DNA from: Pseudarthrobacter sp. IC2-21
Lineage (GTDB): Bacteria; Actinomycetota; Actinomycetes; Actinomycetales; Micrococcaceae
Length of the DNA stretch: 64,000 nt
Direction: 5' to 3'
Assembly (NCBI RefSeq): GCF_034048115.1
Contig: NZ_CP139145.1
Coordinates: 1,860,001-1,924,000 of the forward strand
The notes below the pieces were generated by a model that made no database searches, was not told the origin of the DNA, and saw nothing but the letters and a program-made list of their open reading frames with translations. Below are positions 7,977-16,734 of this stretch, in pieces. A program made the position numbers and the translations under genes. How positions within the stretch are numbered: the first letter of the stretch is position 1; each line of letters opens with the position of its first letter.

Positions 7977-8480
7977 ATGATCGAACGCAGGCAGGCCCAC
8001 CCCGGGAGCACCGTCACGGCCGTTCCGGGCGATCTGGGCTGGCATCTGGCAATGGTGTTGCGCGGTTACCAGACCCGCTTCGAGGACGCCGTTGACCAGA
8101 TGCCCGCCGGCATCCGCGGCTTCCAGGTGCTCTCCGCCGTCGTACACAAAGACCCGCCGAACCAGCAGGCGCTCGGGGCGCACCTCGCCATCGACCGGAC
8201 CGTCCTGACCTACTTGCTCGACACCCTGGTGGCCGCGGGCGTGGTGGAGAGGGTCCCGGACCCGGCCGACCGCAGGGCCCGGAAGATTATCGCCACCGAC
8301 TCCGGACGGGACATACTGGCTGCCTGCGAAGAGCGCGTGGCCGCGGCCGAGGCAGACCTCCTTGCCGGGCTGGAGCGTGAGGACGCCCAGACCATACGCA
8401 TCCTGATTGGTCAGCTGGCCCGAAACGTCCACCGCGCACAGCCTGGGGCCAGCCCCTGCGAAGCGATGGATAACCTTTAA
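7977..8480 (+). CDS. MarR family transcriptional regulator
   Basis: A 167-aa winged-helix protein. The recognition region NQQALGAHLAIDRTVLTYLLD and the wing DPADRRARKIIATDSG (around residues 60-105) are characteristic, with helical dimerisation segments on both sides. It diverges from the F420-reductase/LLM-oxidoreductase pair and probably represses it and itself in response to a small ligand or oxidant. The ligand is unknown. Confidence 0.9.
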   Translation: MIERRQAHPGSTVTAVPGDLGWHLAMVLRGYQTRFEDAVDQMPAGIRGFQVLSAVVHKDPPNQQALGAHLAIDRTVLTYLLDTLVAAGVVERVPDPADRRARKIIATDSGRDILAACEERVAAAEADLLAGLEREDAQTIRILIGQLARNVHRAQPGASPCEAMDNL

Positions 8481-8708
8481 AACCAACAGGTGAACTGGCT
8501 ATCCACAGTCGTGGCGCTTGGCGCCGGAGTCGTGGACCTGGAGCGGCTTGGAGTAGACCGGCCCGCGCCGTAGCCCAGGCCTCCAATTGAGGGTTGAGCA
8601 TGCTGACCTAATGACATCAGTTACGACTGTGGTGAGTCACACCGAGCGACACACGGGTGTAGACCCAGCGATCTAAAAGGCTTCGCAAAGCCAGAAAGGG
8701 GCCGATAA

Positions 8709-9644
8709 ATGGCGCTGGAGGACGGGCAATGGACACCCGAAGATCAGGGATGGGTGCGGGAGAACCTTCGGGAGGCGATCGACCATCTGGTGGAGTTGGG
8801 ATACACAGTGCGCGGCGGGCAGGGCGAAGACCCGGAGCTGATCCATCCCGGCGGTTCGGCGGTGGAGACGTGGCGGGAGGACTACCCGTACGACGCACGG
8901 ATGTCCCGGGAAGACTACGAACTGGAGAAATACCGGCTGCAAGTCGAGCTGCTGAAGTTCCAATACTGGGGCCAGGACCAGGATCTGAAGCATGTAATCG
9001 TTTTCGAGGGCCGCGACGCGGCCGGCAAGGGCGGAACAATCAAGCGCTTCACCGAACACCTGAATCCCCGCTCGGCCCGTGCGGTGGCTTTGAACAAACC
9101 ATCGGACCGCGAACAGGGGCAGTGGTATTTTCAGCGCTACATCCAGCACCTGCCCACGGCCGGGGAGATCGTGATGTTCGACCGCTCCTGGTACAACCGG
9201 GCAAACGTCGAACGGGTCATGGGTTTCTGCACCGATCAGGAGTACAGCACGTTCATGGACCAGGCGCCGCTCTTCGAGAAAATGCTGGTGGACTCCGGGA
9301 TCCACCTCACCAAGTTCTGGTTCTCGGTGACCCGCCACGAGCAGCGCACCCGCTTCGCGATCCGGCAGATCGACCCGGTACGGCGTTGGAAGCTTTCCCC
9401 AATGGACCTCGCCTCCCTGGACCGGTGGGAGGACTATACAGAAGCCAAGGAAGCCACATTCCTCCGCACTGACACGGACCATTCTCCGTGGATCACCATC
9501 AAGTCCAATGACAAGAAGCGCGGGCGGATCAACGCCATACGCTTCTTCCTCAACCAGTTCGACTACGAGAACAAAGACACCTCGGTGGTCTACGAGCCGG
9601 ACCCTCTGATCGTCCGCCGCGGGCGCGACGCCGCCGGCGACTAA
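8709..9644 (+). CDS. ppk2: polyphosphate kinase 2
   Basis: A 311-aa PPK2 domain protein. Walker A GRDAAGKGG lies at residues 101-109, the lid-like arginines follow in LNPRSARAVALNKPSDREQGQWYF (read as separate blocks), and Walker B MFDRSWYNRA is at about 156-165. PPK2 enzymes phosphorylate nucleoside mono- or diphosphates with polyphosphate, so this protein links polyP to nucleotide pools. The ATG is preceded by GAAAGGGG. It stands alone, without ppx or ppk1. Confidence 0.95.
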   Translation: MALEDGQWTPEDQGWVRENLREAIDHLVELGYTVRGGQGEDPELIHPGGSAVETWREDYPYDARMSREDYELEKYRLQVELLKFQYWGQDQDLKHVIVFEGRDAAGKGGTIKRFTEHLNPRSARAVALNKPSDREQGQWYFQRYIQHLPTAGEIVMFDRSWYNRANVERVMGFCTDQEYSTFMDQAPLFEKMLVDSGIHLTKFWFSVTRHEQRTRFAIRQIDPVRRWKLSPMDLASLDRWEDYTEAKEATFLRTDTDHSPWITIKSNDKKRGRINAIRFFLNQFDYENKDTSVVYEPDPLIVRRGRDAAGD

Positions 9645-9932
9645 GATGCGAGGTCGTGGCAGTCACCTCCAAGTGGCTGCCTGCTCGGCGAATGCCAGCC
9701 CTGAACCCTGGACGTGGTGATCGTACGGAAATGAAACCGACCGGTTTTTTCCCCATCAGCACCAAGGCGACAACCTACGAGGTCGCCGCGAAGGGTGACG
9801 GAACGGAATGCGCCGACGCCGGCATCGCCGCAGGGTCCCTGGCCACTTCGGCGCGCATGGAACGACTTCGTTTCCCAGCACCGGACCTATGCTTAGGTTA
9901 ACGCTTATCCGTTCCGCCGAAGGAAAAATCGA

Positions 9933-10241
9933 ATGTCTCGCATCATTTCGACCGGCCTGGCCAAGACCGGTCTCCTGCTCGGCTACAAGGTCGCCCGCGA
10001 TACAGGCAACAGGCAGGCTGGCGGTGCCATTTTGGCAGCCTGCGGTTTGGCCGCGTTCATGGTTTGGAAAAACGACGCTGGCGCGGGCCGGGCTGCCGGC
10101 CTCACGGGCGTGTATATCACGGCCTTTGGCGCGTCCCACCCCCTGGCGAAGAAGATCGGCGCATGGCCGGCAGTATTCACCGTCACCGGGGTCATGGCGC
10201 TGGCCTCGATGATCTTTGGCGGGAGCCGCAAGGATTCCTAG
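9933..10241 (+). CDS. small membrane protein of unknown function
   Basis: A 102-aa protein rich in Gly and Ala with about three hydrophobic segments (residues about 29-44, 55-70, 78-95) and a basic tail GGSRKDS. A GAAGGA ribosome site lies 8 bases before the ATG, and codon use is typical of the window. I recognise no family. It is monocistronic. Confidence 0.65.
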   Translation: MSRIISTGLAKTGLLLGYKVARDTGNRQAGGAILAACGLAAFMVWKNDAGAGRAAGLTGVYITAFGASHPLAKKIGAWPAVFTVTGVMALASMIFGGSRKDS

Positions 10242-11060
10242 TATTACGGGCTCGCTAGCTGCACTCAGTTAGCAGTTTGGTTACATCGACTGATGGGTGG
10301 TCGTCCTCCGAGGGCGCTGACTTGCGTCCTCGAGGCGACAGGTTCAGCTGGGCCGTTGACGGTCCGTGCTCACTTTCCGGAGGCCGCAGGGCGGCCTTTC
10401 ATGTCAGAGCGAACTCCAGCGCCAGGCTCAACCGACCCACCCGGTCGGCCCGTTTATGCAGCTTGGGTGGGGCCGCGGAAGTGGGCGCAAAGGGGTGTGC
10501 ATGAAGTGTGGACCATATTCCTTCGCTGGTACCTTTTGACGCTGTCCGCGGTCTGTGCCAGGCGCCGTCGTCGCCTGTTCGGTTGTGTGGGTGGCCGGGT
10601 TAGGGTCCTGGCTGCATGGGCGGCTGCGGGCGACATGACTTCGCGGCCCGGATCGTAGGTTTCCTAGGACGTTCCGGTTTCAGTGGGAATGCCAGCTCCA
10701 TCGGATGCCGTGCACAGTCATGATGACAGCCCTGGATGGAGGCCAGAATCGCGTTCAGGCGTGAAAGTCAAGGGTGGAGCAGACGCCGGTTTGAGTCCTT
10801 GACAATTTCTATGACGTGCCTCACTCTGTTGCTTACTGCGAAACTCATTGCTCCATGCGGAACAAATCAAAGCGGTGCCCCGGTGGGTCGCGCCCCAGTC
10901 CCTGAAGCTTAGAAGAGTGCGGTATGCACCAATGCCACTCTTTGAACCTCGCTCCCAGGGAACGGCGCCACCTGTCTCGACGCATCGAACCTGCCAGCCC
11001 AGGCCCGGTCAGGCGAGGCAAAACTGAGGCATCCGCAACACTCAGTAAAGGGATTACTTC
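10242..11060. other. gene-free decayed region
   Basis: About 820 bases without a supportable gene: short frames only, no ribosome sites. It contains copy B of the diverged repeat (10506-10611). Base composition becomes more AT-rich towards 10800-10900. It precedes the broken MFS gene, in line with an eroding segment. Confidence 0.55.
10506..10611. repeat. diverged repeat, copy B
   Basis: Ordered blocks match 2646-2731 (GTGTGGAC, CCTTCGC-GGT-CC, TGACG-TG-CCGC-GTCTGT, GGCGCCG, GGGTTAGGGTCCTGG), with about 28 extra bases between the last two blocks. Confidence 0.45.
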
Positions 11061-12497
11061 ATGACAAGCACACGTGACGTCAGCGCTGAAAAACGTAGCG
11101 AAAGCCCCAAGCCGACCGTCGAGACCTCCATATCAAAAGAGACCTGCTCCAAGTTCAAACGCCGCTTCATGGTGCGGCTTGTCGCCGTCTTCATCGGTGG
11201 GATGTTCCTCGACGGTTACATCCTCGGAATCATCGGTCCCGTCAGCGGGCTCATGCGGTCAGAGCTCCAGCTCGACGCACTATCTCTGGGCATGATCGCT
11301 GCTGGCCCGCTGGTTGGCATCTTCGTCGGCTCCCCGCTGGCCGGCTGGGCTACTGACAAGTTCGGACGCAAGCCCATGTTCCTCGTGGACATGGGCCTGT
11401 TCCTGGTCGCCTCAGGGGCGCAGTTCTTCGTAACCTCCGGCGACGGAGCCGTGATCCAGCTGGCCGCCATCCGGTTCTTCATGGGCGTCGCGATCGGCGG
11501 CGAGTACTCAATCGGTGGGCCATTGCTGTCATAGTTCTCCCCTCCAAAGCTCCGCGGGCGATTGCTCGGGCTGACTCTGATCGCCTGGTACGTCGGTTTC
11601 ATGATGGCATTCATCATCGGCACGCTCCTGCACGACGCCGGCACCCCATGGCGCCTCGTAATCGGCACGAGCACGATACTCGCCTTCGTCCTGTTCCTCG
11701 CCCGCCTGGGCCTCCCCGAATCACCGAGCTGGCTCATTACGAAGGGACGGCATGAGGAAGCGCTCGCGATCGCACGCAGATATGTCGAATCGCCACAGAT
11801 GCACGACAGCATCACGGGAGAAATGGATCTGAGGCTGATCCAGGAGGCCCAAGCCGCGCAGAGCGGGACCAAAGTCAAGGGCGCCTCCTTAGGAATGCTG
11901 TTCTCGAGGCAGTACTGGCGCACCACCCTCTTCACCTCAGGTTTTTGGTTCTGCGCGGTCACTCCCTACTTCGCAATCGCGACCTTCGCCGACGACGTGC
12001 TCAACCAATTCGGCTTCGGCGGCTGGACCGGTGGTGTCGGACTGTCCGCACTTGCGGCCGCCGGTGTTGTCACCACAGTACTTCTGATTGACAAGCTCGG
12101 CCGCCGGATCCTCACCGTGCCCGGGCAGTGGCTCTGCGCAGGCATCCTGCTGATCATCGGAGTCTGGGCAAACGCACCAGCGATCCTCGTGCTCGTTCTG
12201 TTTCTCGCTTTCTCCTTCTTCAATGCCAGCTACACCACGATGACCCAGGTCTATCCGGCCGAGGTGTTTCCCGGCCACCTGCGCGGCATCGGTATGGGCT
12301 TCGCCGCGGCCTTCAGCCGCATCGGAGCCGCACTCGGCACCTTCGCCCTGCCATGGGCGATCAGCAACATCGGCCTGGGCCCAAGCATGGTCGTAGCCGC
12401 CGCCGTCGCATTACTCGGCGCAGTCCTCTCGCAATGGCTCGCGCCTGAGACGAAGGGGCGCACCCTCGCCGAAATCTCAGCAGACTTCTCGCACTGA
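11061..12497 (+). pseudogene. MFS sugar-porter family transporter with in-frame amber codon
   Basis: A single reading frame of 479 codons is interrupted once, by TAG at codon 158 (11532-11534). On both sides it encodes a normal 12-helix sugar-porter/aromatic-acid symporter: FLDGYILGIIGPVSG and GWATDKFGRKPMF before the stop, FSPPKLRGRLLG, GLPESPSWL and APETKGRTLAEI after. The stop stands where the family has the conserved Glu of the E-x6-RG motif, so one GAG-to-TAG change explains it. There is no frameshift or other damage, so the inactivation is recent, or is suppressed by readthrough. Confidence 0.88.
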
Positions 12498-12567
12498 CAC
12501 CGACACTGCACGGTGCCAAATCGGGCGAAATTGTGCGCCCGGCTACGTCGCCTCACCGCCTTTCATG

Positions 12568-12585
12568 TATCGATGAATGTCGATA
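12568..12585. promoter_or_regulatory. ArsR-type operator upstream of arsD
   Basis: Inverted repeat TATCGA-N6-TCGATA, about 105 bases upstream of the arsD start. This size and symmetry suit ArsR/SmtB dimers. Assignment to a particular ArsR is inferred. Confidence 0.5.
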
Positions 12586-12689
12586 TGCTTAACGCTGACG
12601 ATGTCCCTGCTCGGGGCCGACCGCCTGAATGGGTGGCACTCCGTGTTTCGCTGTCGAATCGAACCGCCATGAAAGCCAAGGAGAACACT

Positions 12690-13082
12690 ATGCCTGCTAT
12701 CCGCATCTACGAGTCCGCCCTCTGCTGTGACACCGGGGTCTGCGGTCCTGACGTGGACCAGTCCCTGGTGGAGGTAACCGCGGACGTGCGTCACCTCCAG
12801 GGCCTCGGAGCCGACATCGCCCGCCACAACCTCGCCAGCGAACCGACCGCCTTCGCAGAGGACGAAACGGTGCGCGGCTATATGCACGTGGTTGGATCCA
12901 AGGGCCTTCCGCTCACCATCGTCGACGGAGTCACGGTTGCCACCGGCACCTACCCCAGCAGGGAGCAGTTGCTGACGTTGGCCGGACTGGGCCAAGCCGC
13001 GGTTGAGCCGCAGTCCCGTCCGGAACTTGGCCTGACTGAAAAGTCCGGAGGCTGCTGCGGCGGCTCGACGAGCTGCTGCTAG
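12690..13082 (+). CDS. arsD: ArsD arsenic metallochaperone
   Basis: A 130-aa protein. Cys12, Cys13 and Cys18 sit exactly as in the enterobacterial ArsD As(III)-binding triad (ALCCDTGVC), and the C-terminus carries further Cys pairs (GGCCGG, SCC). ArsD passes As(III) or Sb(III) to the ArsA ATPase. The ATG at 12690 has AAGGAG 6 bases upstream. arsA follows after 8 bases, so the two are co-transcribed. Confidence 0.95.
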   Translation: MPAIRIYESALCCDTGVCGPDVDQSLVEVTADVRHLQGLGADIARHNLASEPTAFAEDETVRGYMHVVGSKGLPLTIVDGVTVATGTYPSREQLLTLAGLGQAAVEPQSRPELGLTEKSGGCCGGSTSCC

Positions 13083-13090
13083 GTCCCGGC

Positions 13091-14854
13091 ATGAAGTTTC
13101 TCGAGAACTCGCCCCGGTTCCTGTTCTTCACCGGCAAGGGCGGCGTCGGCAAGACCTCCGTAGCGTGCGCATCAGCGCTGACCCTCACCAGGTCCGGCAA
13201 GAAAGTCCTGCTGGTCAGCACCGACCCCGCGTCCAATGTCGGACAGGTCTTCGGCGTGACCATAGGGAACACCGTCACACCGCTTCAGGATGTGCCGGGC
13301 TTATCGGCACTGGAAATTGACCCGGAGCAGGCCGCCGAGGCTTACCGGGAACGGATCATCGCGCCGGTCCGGGGCCTCCTGCCTGAATCTGAGCTGGTCG
13401 GGATCGCGGAGAGTCTCTCGGGCTCCTGCACCACGGAGATCGCTTCCTTCGATGAATTCACAAATCTGCTCGCCGACGACAGCTTCTACGGGGACTATGA
13501 CCACATCGTCTTCGACACCGCCCCGACCGGCCACACCATCCGGCTCCTGCAGTTGCCCGGTTCGTGGACCGATTTCCTGGCCGCCGGCAAGGGAGACCCC
13601 TCCTGCCTGGGCCCCCTGTCCGGGCTGGAAAAGCACAAGCAGGTCTACGCGAAGGCCGTCCAGGCCCTCACGGACCCGGCGCGGACCCGGCTTGTCCTGG
13701 TCGCCCGCGCGCAGACCTCGTCACTGAGCGAAATTGAGCGGACTTACCTCGAACTCAACCAGATCGGGATCGGGGGAGGGTACGTCGTCGTCAACGGCGT
13801 CCTGCCCGAAGCGGCGGGGGATGAGGATCTTGCGCAGGCGCTGCGCGCCCGGGAAGCGGCTGCCATCGCAGCCATTCCTGACGCGGTCGCCGGGCTGCCC
13901 CGCGATGTATTGGATCTGAAGCCGGGCAACATGGTCGGCATTGCGGCACTGGAATCCCTCTTCGCGGCCACGTCCGTCGCTGATATCACGGACGAAGCCA
14001 CGCCGATCTCCGAGATTGAGGACGCCCCGCTGGCTGCCCTGGTGAACGAAGTGGAGCTCGACGGCCACGGCCTCGTGATGTGCATGGGCAAGGGCGGGGT
14101 CGGAAAGACCACGGTTGCGGCCGCCATCGCGGTCGCCCTGGCCAAACGCGGACATGTGGTCCACCTGACCACAACTGATCCCGCAGCCCACCTGACAGAG
14201 ACACTCCACGGTTCCATCCCGGGCCTGACGGTTTCGCGCATTGATCCCGAAGCGGCCATCCAGGAGTACCGCCACCATGTCATGGAGACCAAGGGCCGGA
14301 ATCTGGACGACGACGGGCGCGCTGCACTGGCCGAGGACCTTTTGTCGCCCTGCACCGACGAGGTGGCGGTGTTCCGGCAGTTCTCCAAGGTGGTCCAGGA
14401 ATCCCGCCGGCACTTCGTGGTGATTGACACGGCACCGACCGGCCACACCCTGCTGCTCCTGGACGCCACCGGCTCGTACCACCGGGAAATCGCACGCCAA
14501 GTCGGGGACACTATGGGTTTCGTGACGCCCCTGATGCGGCTGCAGGATCCGGCACAGACCAAGGTCGTCCTCGTCACCCTGGCGGAAACGACGCCCGTGC
14601 TCGAAGCCGAAGAACTCCAGGGTGACCTGGAGAGGGCCGGAATCCACCCGTGGGCGTGGGTCATCAATAACTCGATTGCCGCCGCGCACCCGCAGTCCCC
14701 GTTCCTGCAGGCCCGCGCGGCGAGCGAAATGGAACAGATCACCAAGGTCCACACCCTGACGGACCGGACGGCGCTTATTCCGCTGCTGCCCGAAGAACCC
14801 ACAGGCGAAAACAGGTTGTCGGCGCTGACCGCACTCAGCTCACAGCCCGCCTGA
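13091..14854 (+). CDS. arsA: ArsA arsenical pump-driving ATPase, two-domain form
   Basis: A 587-aa tandem ATPase with GKGGVGKT Walker A motifs at residues 15-22 and 333-340 and the signal-transduction motif DTAPTGHT in each half. Cys113, Cys172 and Cys421 line up with the three metalloid-site cysteines of E. coli ArsA (113, 172, 422). It takes As(III) from ArsD and energises an ArsB-type membrane pump. No ArsB or Acr3 gene is present in this window, which is unusual for an arsDA pair. Confidence 0.96.
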   Translation: MKFLENSPRFLFFTGKGGVGKTSVACASALTLTRSGKKVLLVSTDPASNVGQVFGVTIGNTVTPLQDVPGLSALEIDPEQAAEAYRERIIAPVRGLLPESELVGIAESLSGSCTTEIASFDEFTNLLADDSFYGDYDHIVFDTAPTGHTIRLLQLPGSWTDFLAAGKGDPSCLGPLSGLEKHKQVYAKAVQALTDPARTRLVLVARAQTSSLSEIERTYLELNQIGIGGGYVVVNGVLPEAAGDEDLAQALRAREAAAIAAIPDAVAGLPRDVLDLKPGNMVGIAALESLFAATSVADITDEATPISEIEDAPLAALVNEVELDGHGLVMCMGKGGVGKTTVAAAIAVALAKRGHVVHLTTTDPAAHLTETLHGSIPGLTVSRIDPEAAIQEYRHHVMETKGRNLDDDGRAALAEDLLSPCTDEVAVFRQFSKVVQESRRHFVVIDTAPTGHTLLLLDATGSYHREIARQVGDTMGFVTPLMRLQDPAQTKVVLVTLAETTPVLEAEELQGDLERAGIHPWAWVINNSIAAAHPQSPFLQARAASEMEQITKVHTLTDRTALIPLLPEEPTGENRLSALTALSSQPA

Positions 14855-14966
14855 GATGGATCCAGCCCCCGCCCACACACGTACTCGGCGTCGGACCCGC
14901 CGTCCTGCACTGAGTTTTCGTCGCCCGGTGGGTCCTTCGCCTTGCCGCCTGTTGGCAACACAAGAG

Positions 14967-15491
14967 CTAAGGGACCTGCGTGCGCCGTTCGATCAGGATG
15001 GTGTCCCGCCATTGGCCGGCGGCAGGGCCCTGGGCCATCCGGGCAATCTTTTCCCGCCGTCCGACCACCCTGAAGCCGTAGGCAAGGTGCAGCCTGAGGC
15101 TCGGCTCGTTCTCCGGAAAAACGCTCGCCTGGATGGTCCAGATGCCGTCCTCTTCCGTCGACGCGATCAACGCCTGGAGCAGGAGTGTTCCTATCCGACG
15201 GCCGCGGGCCGCAGCTGAAACGTAGACGGAGTGCTCCACGACACCGGAGTAGACGGGGCGGGAGGACACAGCGGAAACAGCAGCCCAGCCAAGAATCCCG
15301 TCGCCGGGCGCCTCAGCCACCAGGCGGTGAGAAGCAAGCCGCGAGGCATCGAAACCGCGCCAATCCGGTGCCTCGACCTCGAACGTGGCCTGGCCCGTTG
15401 CGATTCCCTCCATGTAGATCCGCCGGACCTCTGGCCAGTCGGATTCCCGCATGGGCCGGACAATAACGTCAGGGGCCGGAGTCTGATTCAC
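14967..15491 (-). CDS. GNAT acetyltransferase, ArsN1/phosphinothricin acetyltransferase-like
   Basis: A 174-aa GNAT protein similar to the phosphinothricin acetyltransferase branch: IYMEGIATGQATFE near the start, the acetyl-CoA loop RGRRIGTLLLQAL, and the C-terminal GQWRDTILIERR. PAT-like enzymes in ars operons (ArsN1) acetylate the arsenic antibiotic arsinothricin. The GTG start at 15491 overlaps the stop of arsR (GTGA), so the two are co-translated; this linkage is the main reason for favouring ArsN1 over a general PAT. The specificity is inferred. Confidence 0.82.
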   Translation of the reverse strand: MNQTPAPDVIVRPMRESDWPEVRRIYMEGIATGQATFEVEAPDWRGFDASRLASHRLVAEAPGDGILGWAAVSAVSSRPVYSGVVEHSVYVSAAARGRRIGTLLLQALIASTEEDGIWTIQASVFPENEPSLRLHLAYGFRVVGRREKIARMAQGPAAGQWRDTILIERRTQVP

Positions 15492-15838
15492 AGGGACGCC
15501 AGCAGGCCGGCCGTCTGCTCCAGGGCGCCGGGAACGAGGGAGTAGTAGGCCCATGTGCCGCGCTTTTCGCGATGCAGCAGGCCGGCGTCAACCAGAATCT
15601 TCAAGTGATGGGAGACCGTGGGCTGGCCCAGATCCAGTGGGTCGGTGAGATCGCAGACGCAGGACTCCCCGGACGCCTCGGCCTTAACCATGGAGAGTAG
15701 GCGGAGCCGGTTCGGGTCGGCCAGGGCCTTGAAGACCAGAGCTTTCTGCTTAGCTTCCTCGGCGCCGAGAACGGGCATTCCCGCAGGGGCGCAGCAGGAT
15801 TCATCCGTGGCGGGTACGAGGACAGGCAGAGAGGTCAT
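15488..15838 (-). CDS. arsR: ArsR family As(III)-responsive repressor (CgArsR type)
   Basis: A 116-aa ArsR/SmtB winged-helix protein. It has ESCVCDL (Cys60, Cys62) at the alpha-3 region and an N-terminal Cys15-Cys16 pair. In Corynebacterium glutamicum CgArsR the As(III) site is formed by Cys15, Cys16 and Cys55, so this protein appears to be of that type. The helix-turn-helix is QPTVSHHLKILVDAGLL. It is coupled to the ArsN1-like gene and has an operator immediately upstream. Confidence 0.92.
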   Translation of the reverse strand: MTSLPVLVPATDESCCAPAGMPVLGAEEAKQKALVFKALADPNRLRLLSMVKAEASGESCVCDLTDPLDLGQPTVSHHLKILVDAGLLHREKRGTWAYYSLVPGALEQTAGLLASL

Positions 15839-15855
15839 GTGACTATTATGCCTTG

Positions 15856-15875
15856 ATATTGACAGTCATCAATAT
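15856..15875. promoter_or_regulatory. operator for the arsR-acetyltransferase operon
   Basis: Perfect inverted repeat ATATTGA-CAGTCA-TCAATAT, starting 18 bases upstream of the arsR ATG. The TTGA/TCAA cores are typical of ArsR-family sites. It fits autoregulation. Confidence 0.65.
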
Positions 15876-15947
15876 ACTGCTATGTCAACGAGTGCCCTTT
15901 CGTACCCATCTCGACGGGACGGCAGGGTCGCCAGCAGCCGCCGAGCG

Positions 15948-16688
15948 TTACCGGTTGGCCGCTTCGGAACTTCGCGGGATAACGACGTCGTCCGCGTTGC
16001 GGGAAGCGGTCGGGAACAGGATGGCGAGGAGGCCGACGCCGACGGCCGCGCCGACGAGCTGCGCGATGACGAAGCCGGGCACTGAGGCGGGTGCGATGCC
16101 GGCGAAGGTGTCACTGAAGATCCGGCCGACAGCCACGGCGGGGTTCGCGAACGATGTGGAGGAGGTGAACCAGTATGCGGCGCCGATGTAGGCGCCGACG
16201 GCGGGGGCTGCGAGGGCGCCCCGTTTGGTGGCGGCCAGGGCGAAAATCAGCAGCACCAGTCCTGCGGTGGCGACGACCTCGCCCAGGAGGTGCCCGCTGG
16301 TGGTGCGGTCCTTGACCGAGATCGAAGTGGCCACCTCGAACATGGCGTTCGCAATGACGCTTCCACTGATCCCGCCCACCGTCTGGGCAACTACGTAGGT
16401 GCCGAGGTCCGGCAGGGTCAGCCCGGTGCCGCTGCGCCGGCCCAAGACCCAATCCACCAGGGACACCACCGGATTGAAGTGTGCGCCGCTGACGGGACCG
16501 AGCACCAGGATCAGGACCGTCAGGCCCAGGACCGTGGCAGTGCTGTTCTGGAGTAGCTGCAGGCCAATATCGTTAGGGGAGAGCTGCTCGGCGGCGATCC
16601 CGGAGCCGACAACGATCATCACGAGCAAACTGGTGCCGAGCAGCTCGGCGACGGCACGGCGCCATAGCGGCAGTTGTTGAGAAGTCAT
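15948..16688 (-). CDS. MIP family aquaglyceroporin-like channel (AqpS-like)
   Basis: A 246-aa six-helix channel. The two re-entrant motifs are HFNPVVS (NPV at residues 72-74, in place of NPA) and FANPAVAVGRIF (NPA at 182-184, filter Arg189). Within ars clusters such channels (AqpS of Sinorhizobium) let As(III) leave the cell down its gradient after arsenate reduction. It diverges from the arsR-arsC fusion gene with only 45 bases between the starts, so both share one regulatory region. Confidence 0.88.
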   Translation of the reverse strand: MTSQQLPLWRRAVAELLGTSLLVMIVVGSGIAAEQLSPNDIGLQLLQNSTATVLGLTVLILVLGPVSGAHFNPVVSLVDWVLGRRSGTGLTLPDLGTYVVAQTVGGISGSVIANAMFEVATSISVKDRTTSGHLLGEVVATAGLVLLIFALAATKRGALAAPAVGAYIGAAYWFTSSTSFANPAVAVGRIFSDTFAGIAPASVPGFVIAQLVGAAVGVGLLAILFPTASRNADDVVIPRSSEAANR

Positions 16689-16697
16689 ACCAACAGC

Positions 16698-16734
16698 TTG
16701 ACGGAAAGAATTAACTCAGTCAAAATTGAATCAA
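16698..16734 (+). promoter_or_regulatory. promoter and operator of the arsR-arsC fusion gene, leaderless
   Basis: TTGACG (16698-16703), a 17-base spacer and CAAAAT (16721-16726) form a -35/-10 pair that places the transcript start at or next to the A of the ATG at 16734. No ribosome site precedes the ATG, so a leaderless message is likely. The overlapping TCAA-AA-TTGA and TTGA-A-TCAA repeats (16720-16734) are candidate ArsR half-sites lying on the -10 and start. Confidence 0.5.

Noticed and set aside
10290..10660. Possible small proteins in the gene-free region
   Set aside because: The frames have no ribosome sites, no recognisable motifs and poor codon bias.
16674..16733. 20-codon N-terminal extension of the ArsR-ArsC fusion
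   Set aside because: It would overlap the divergent aquaporin start and has no ribosome site; the promoter places the transcript start near 16734.
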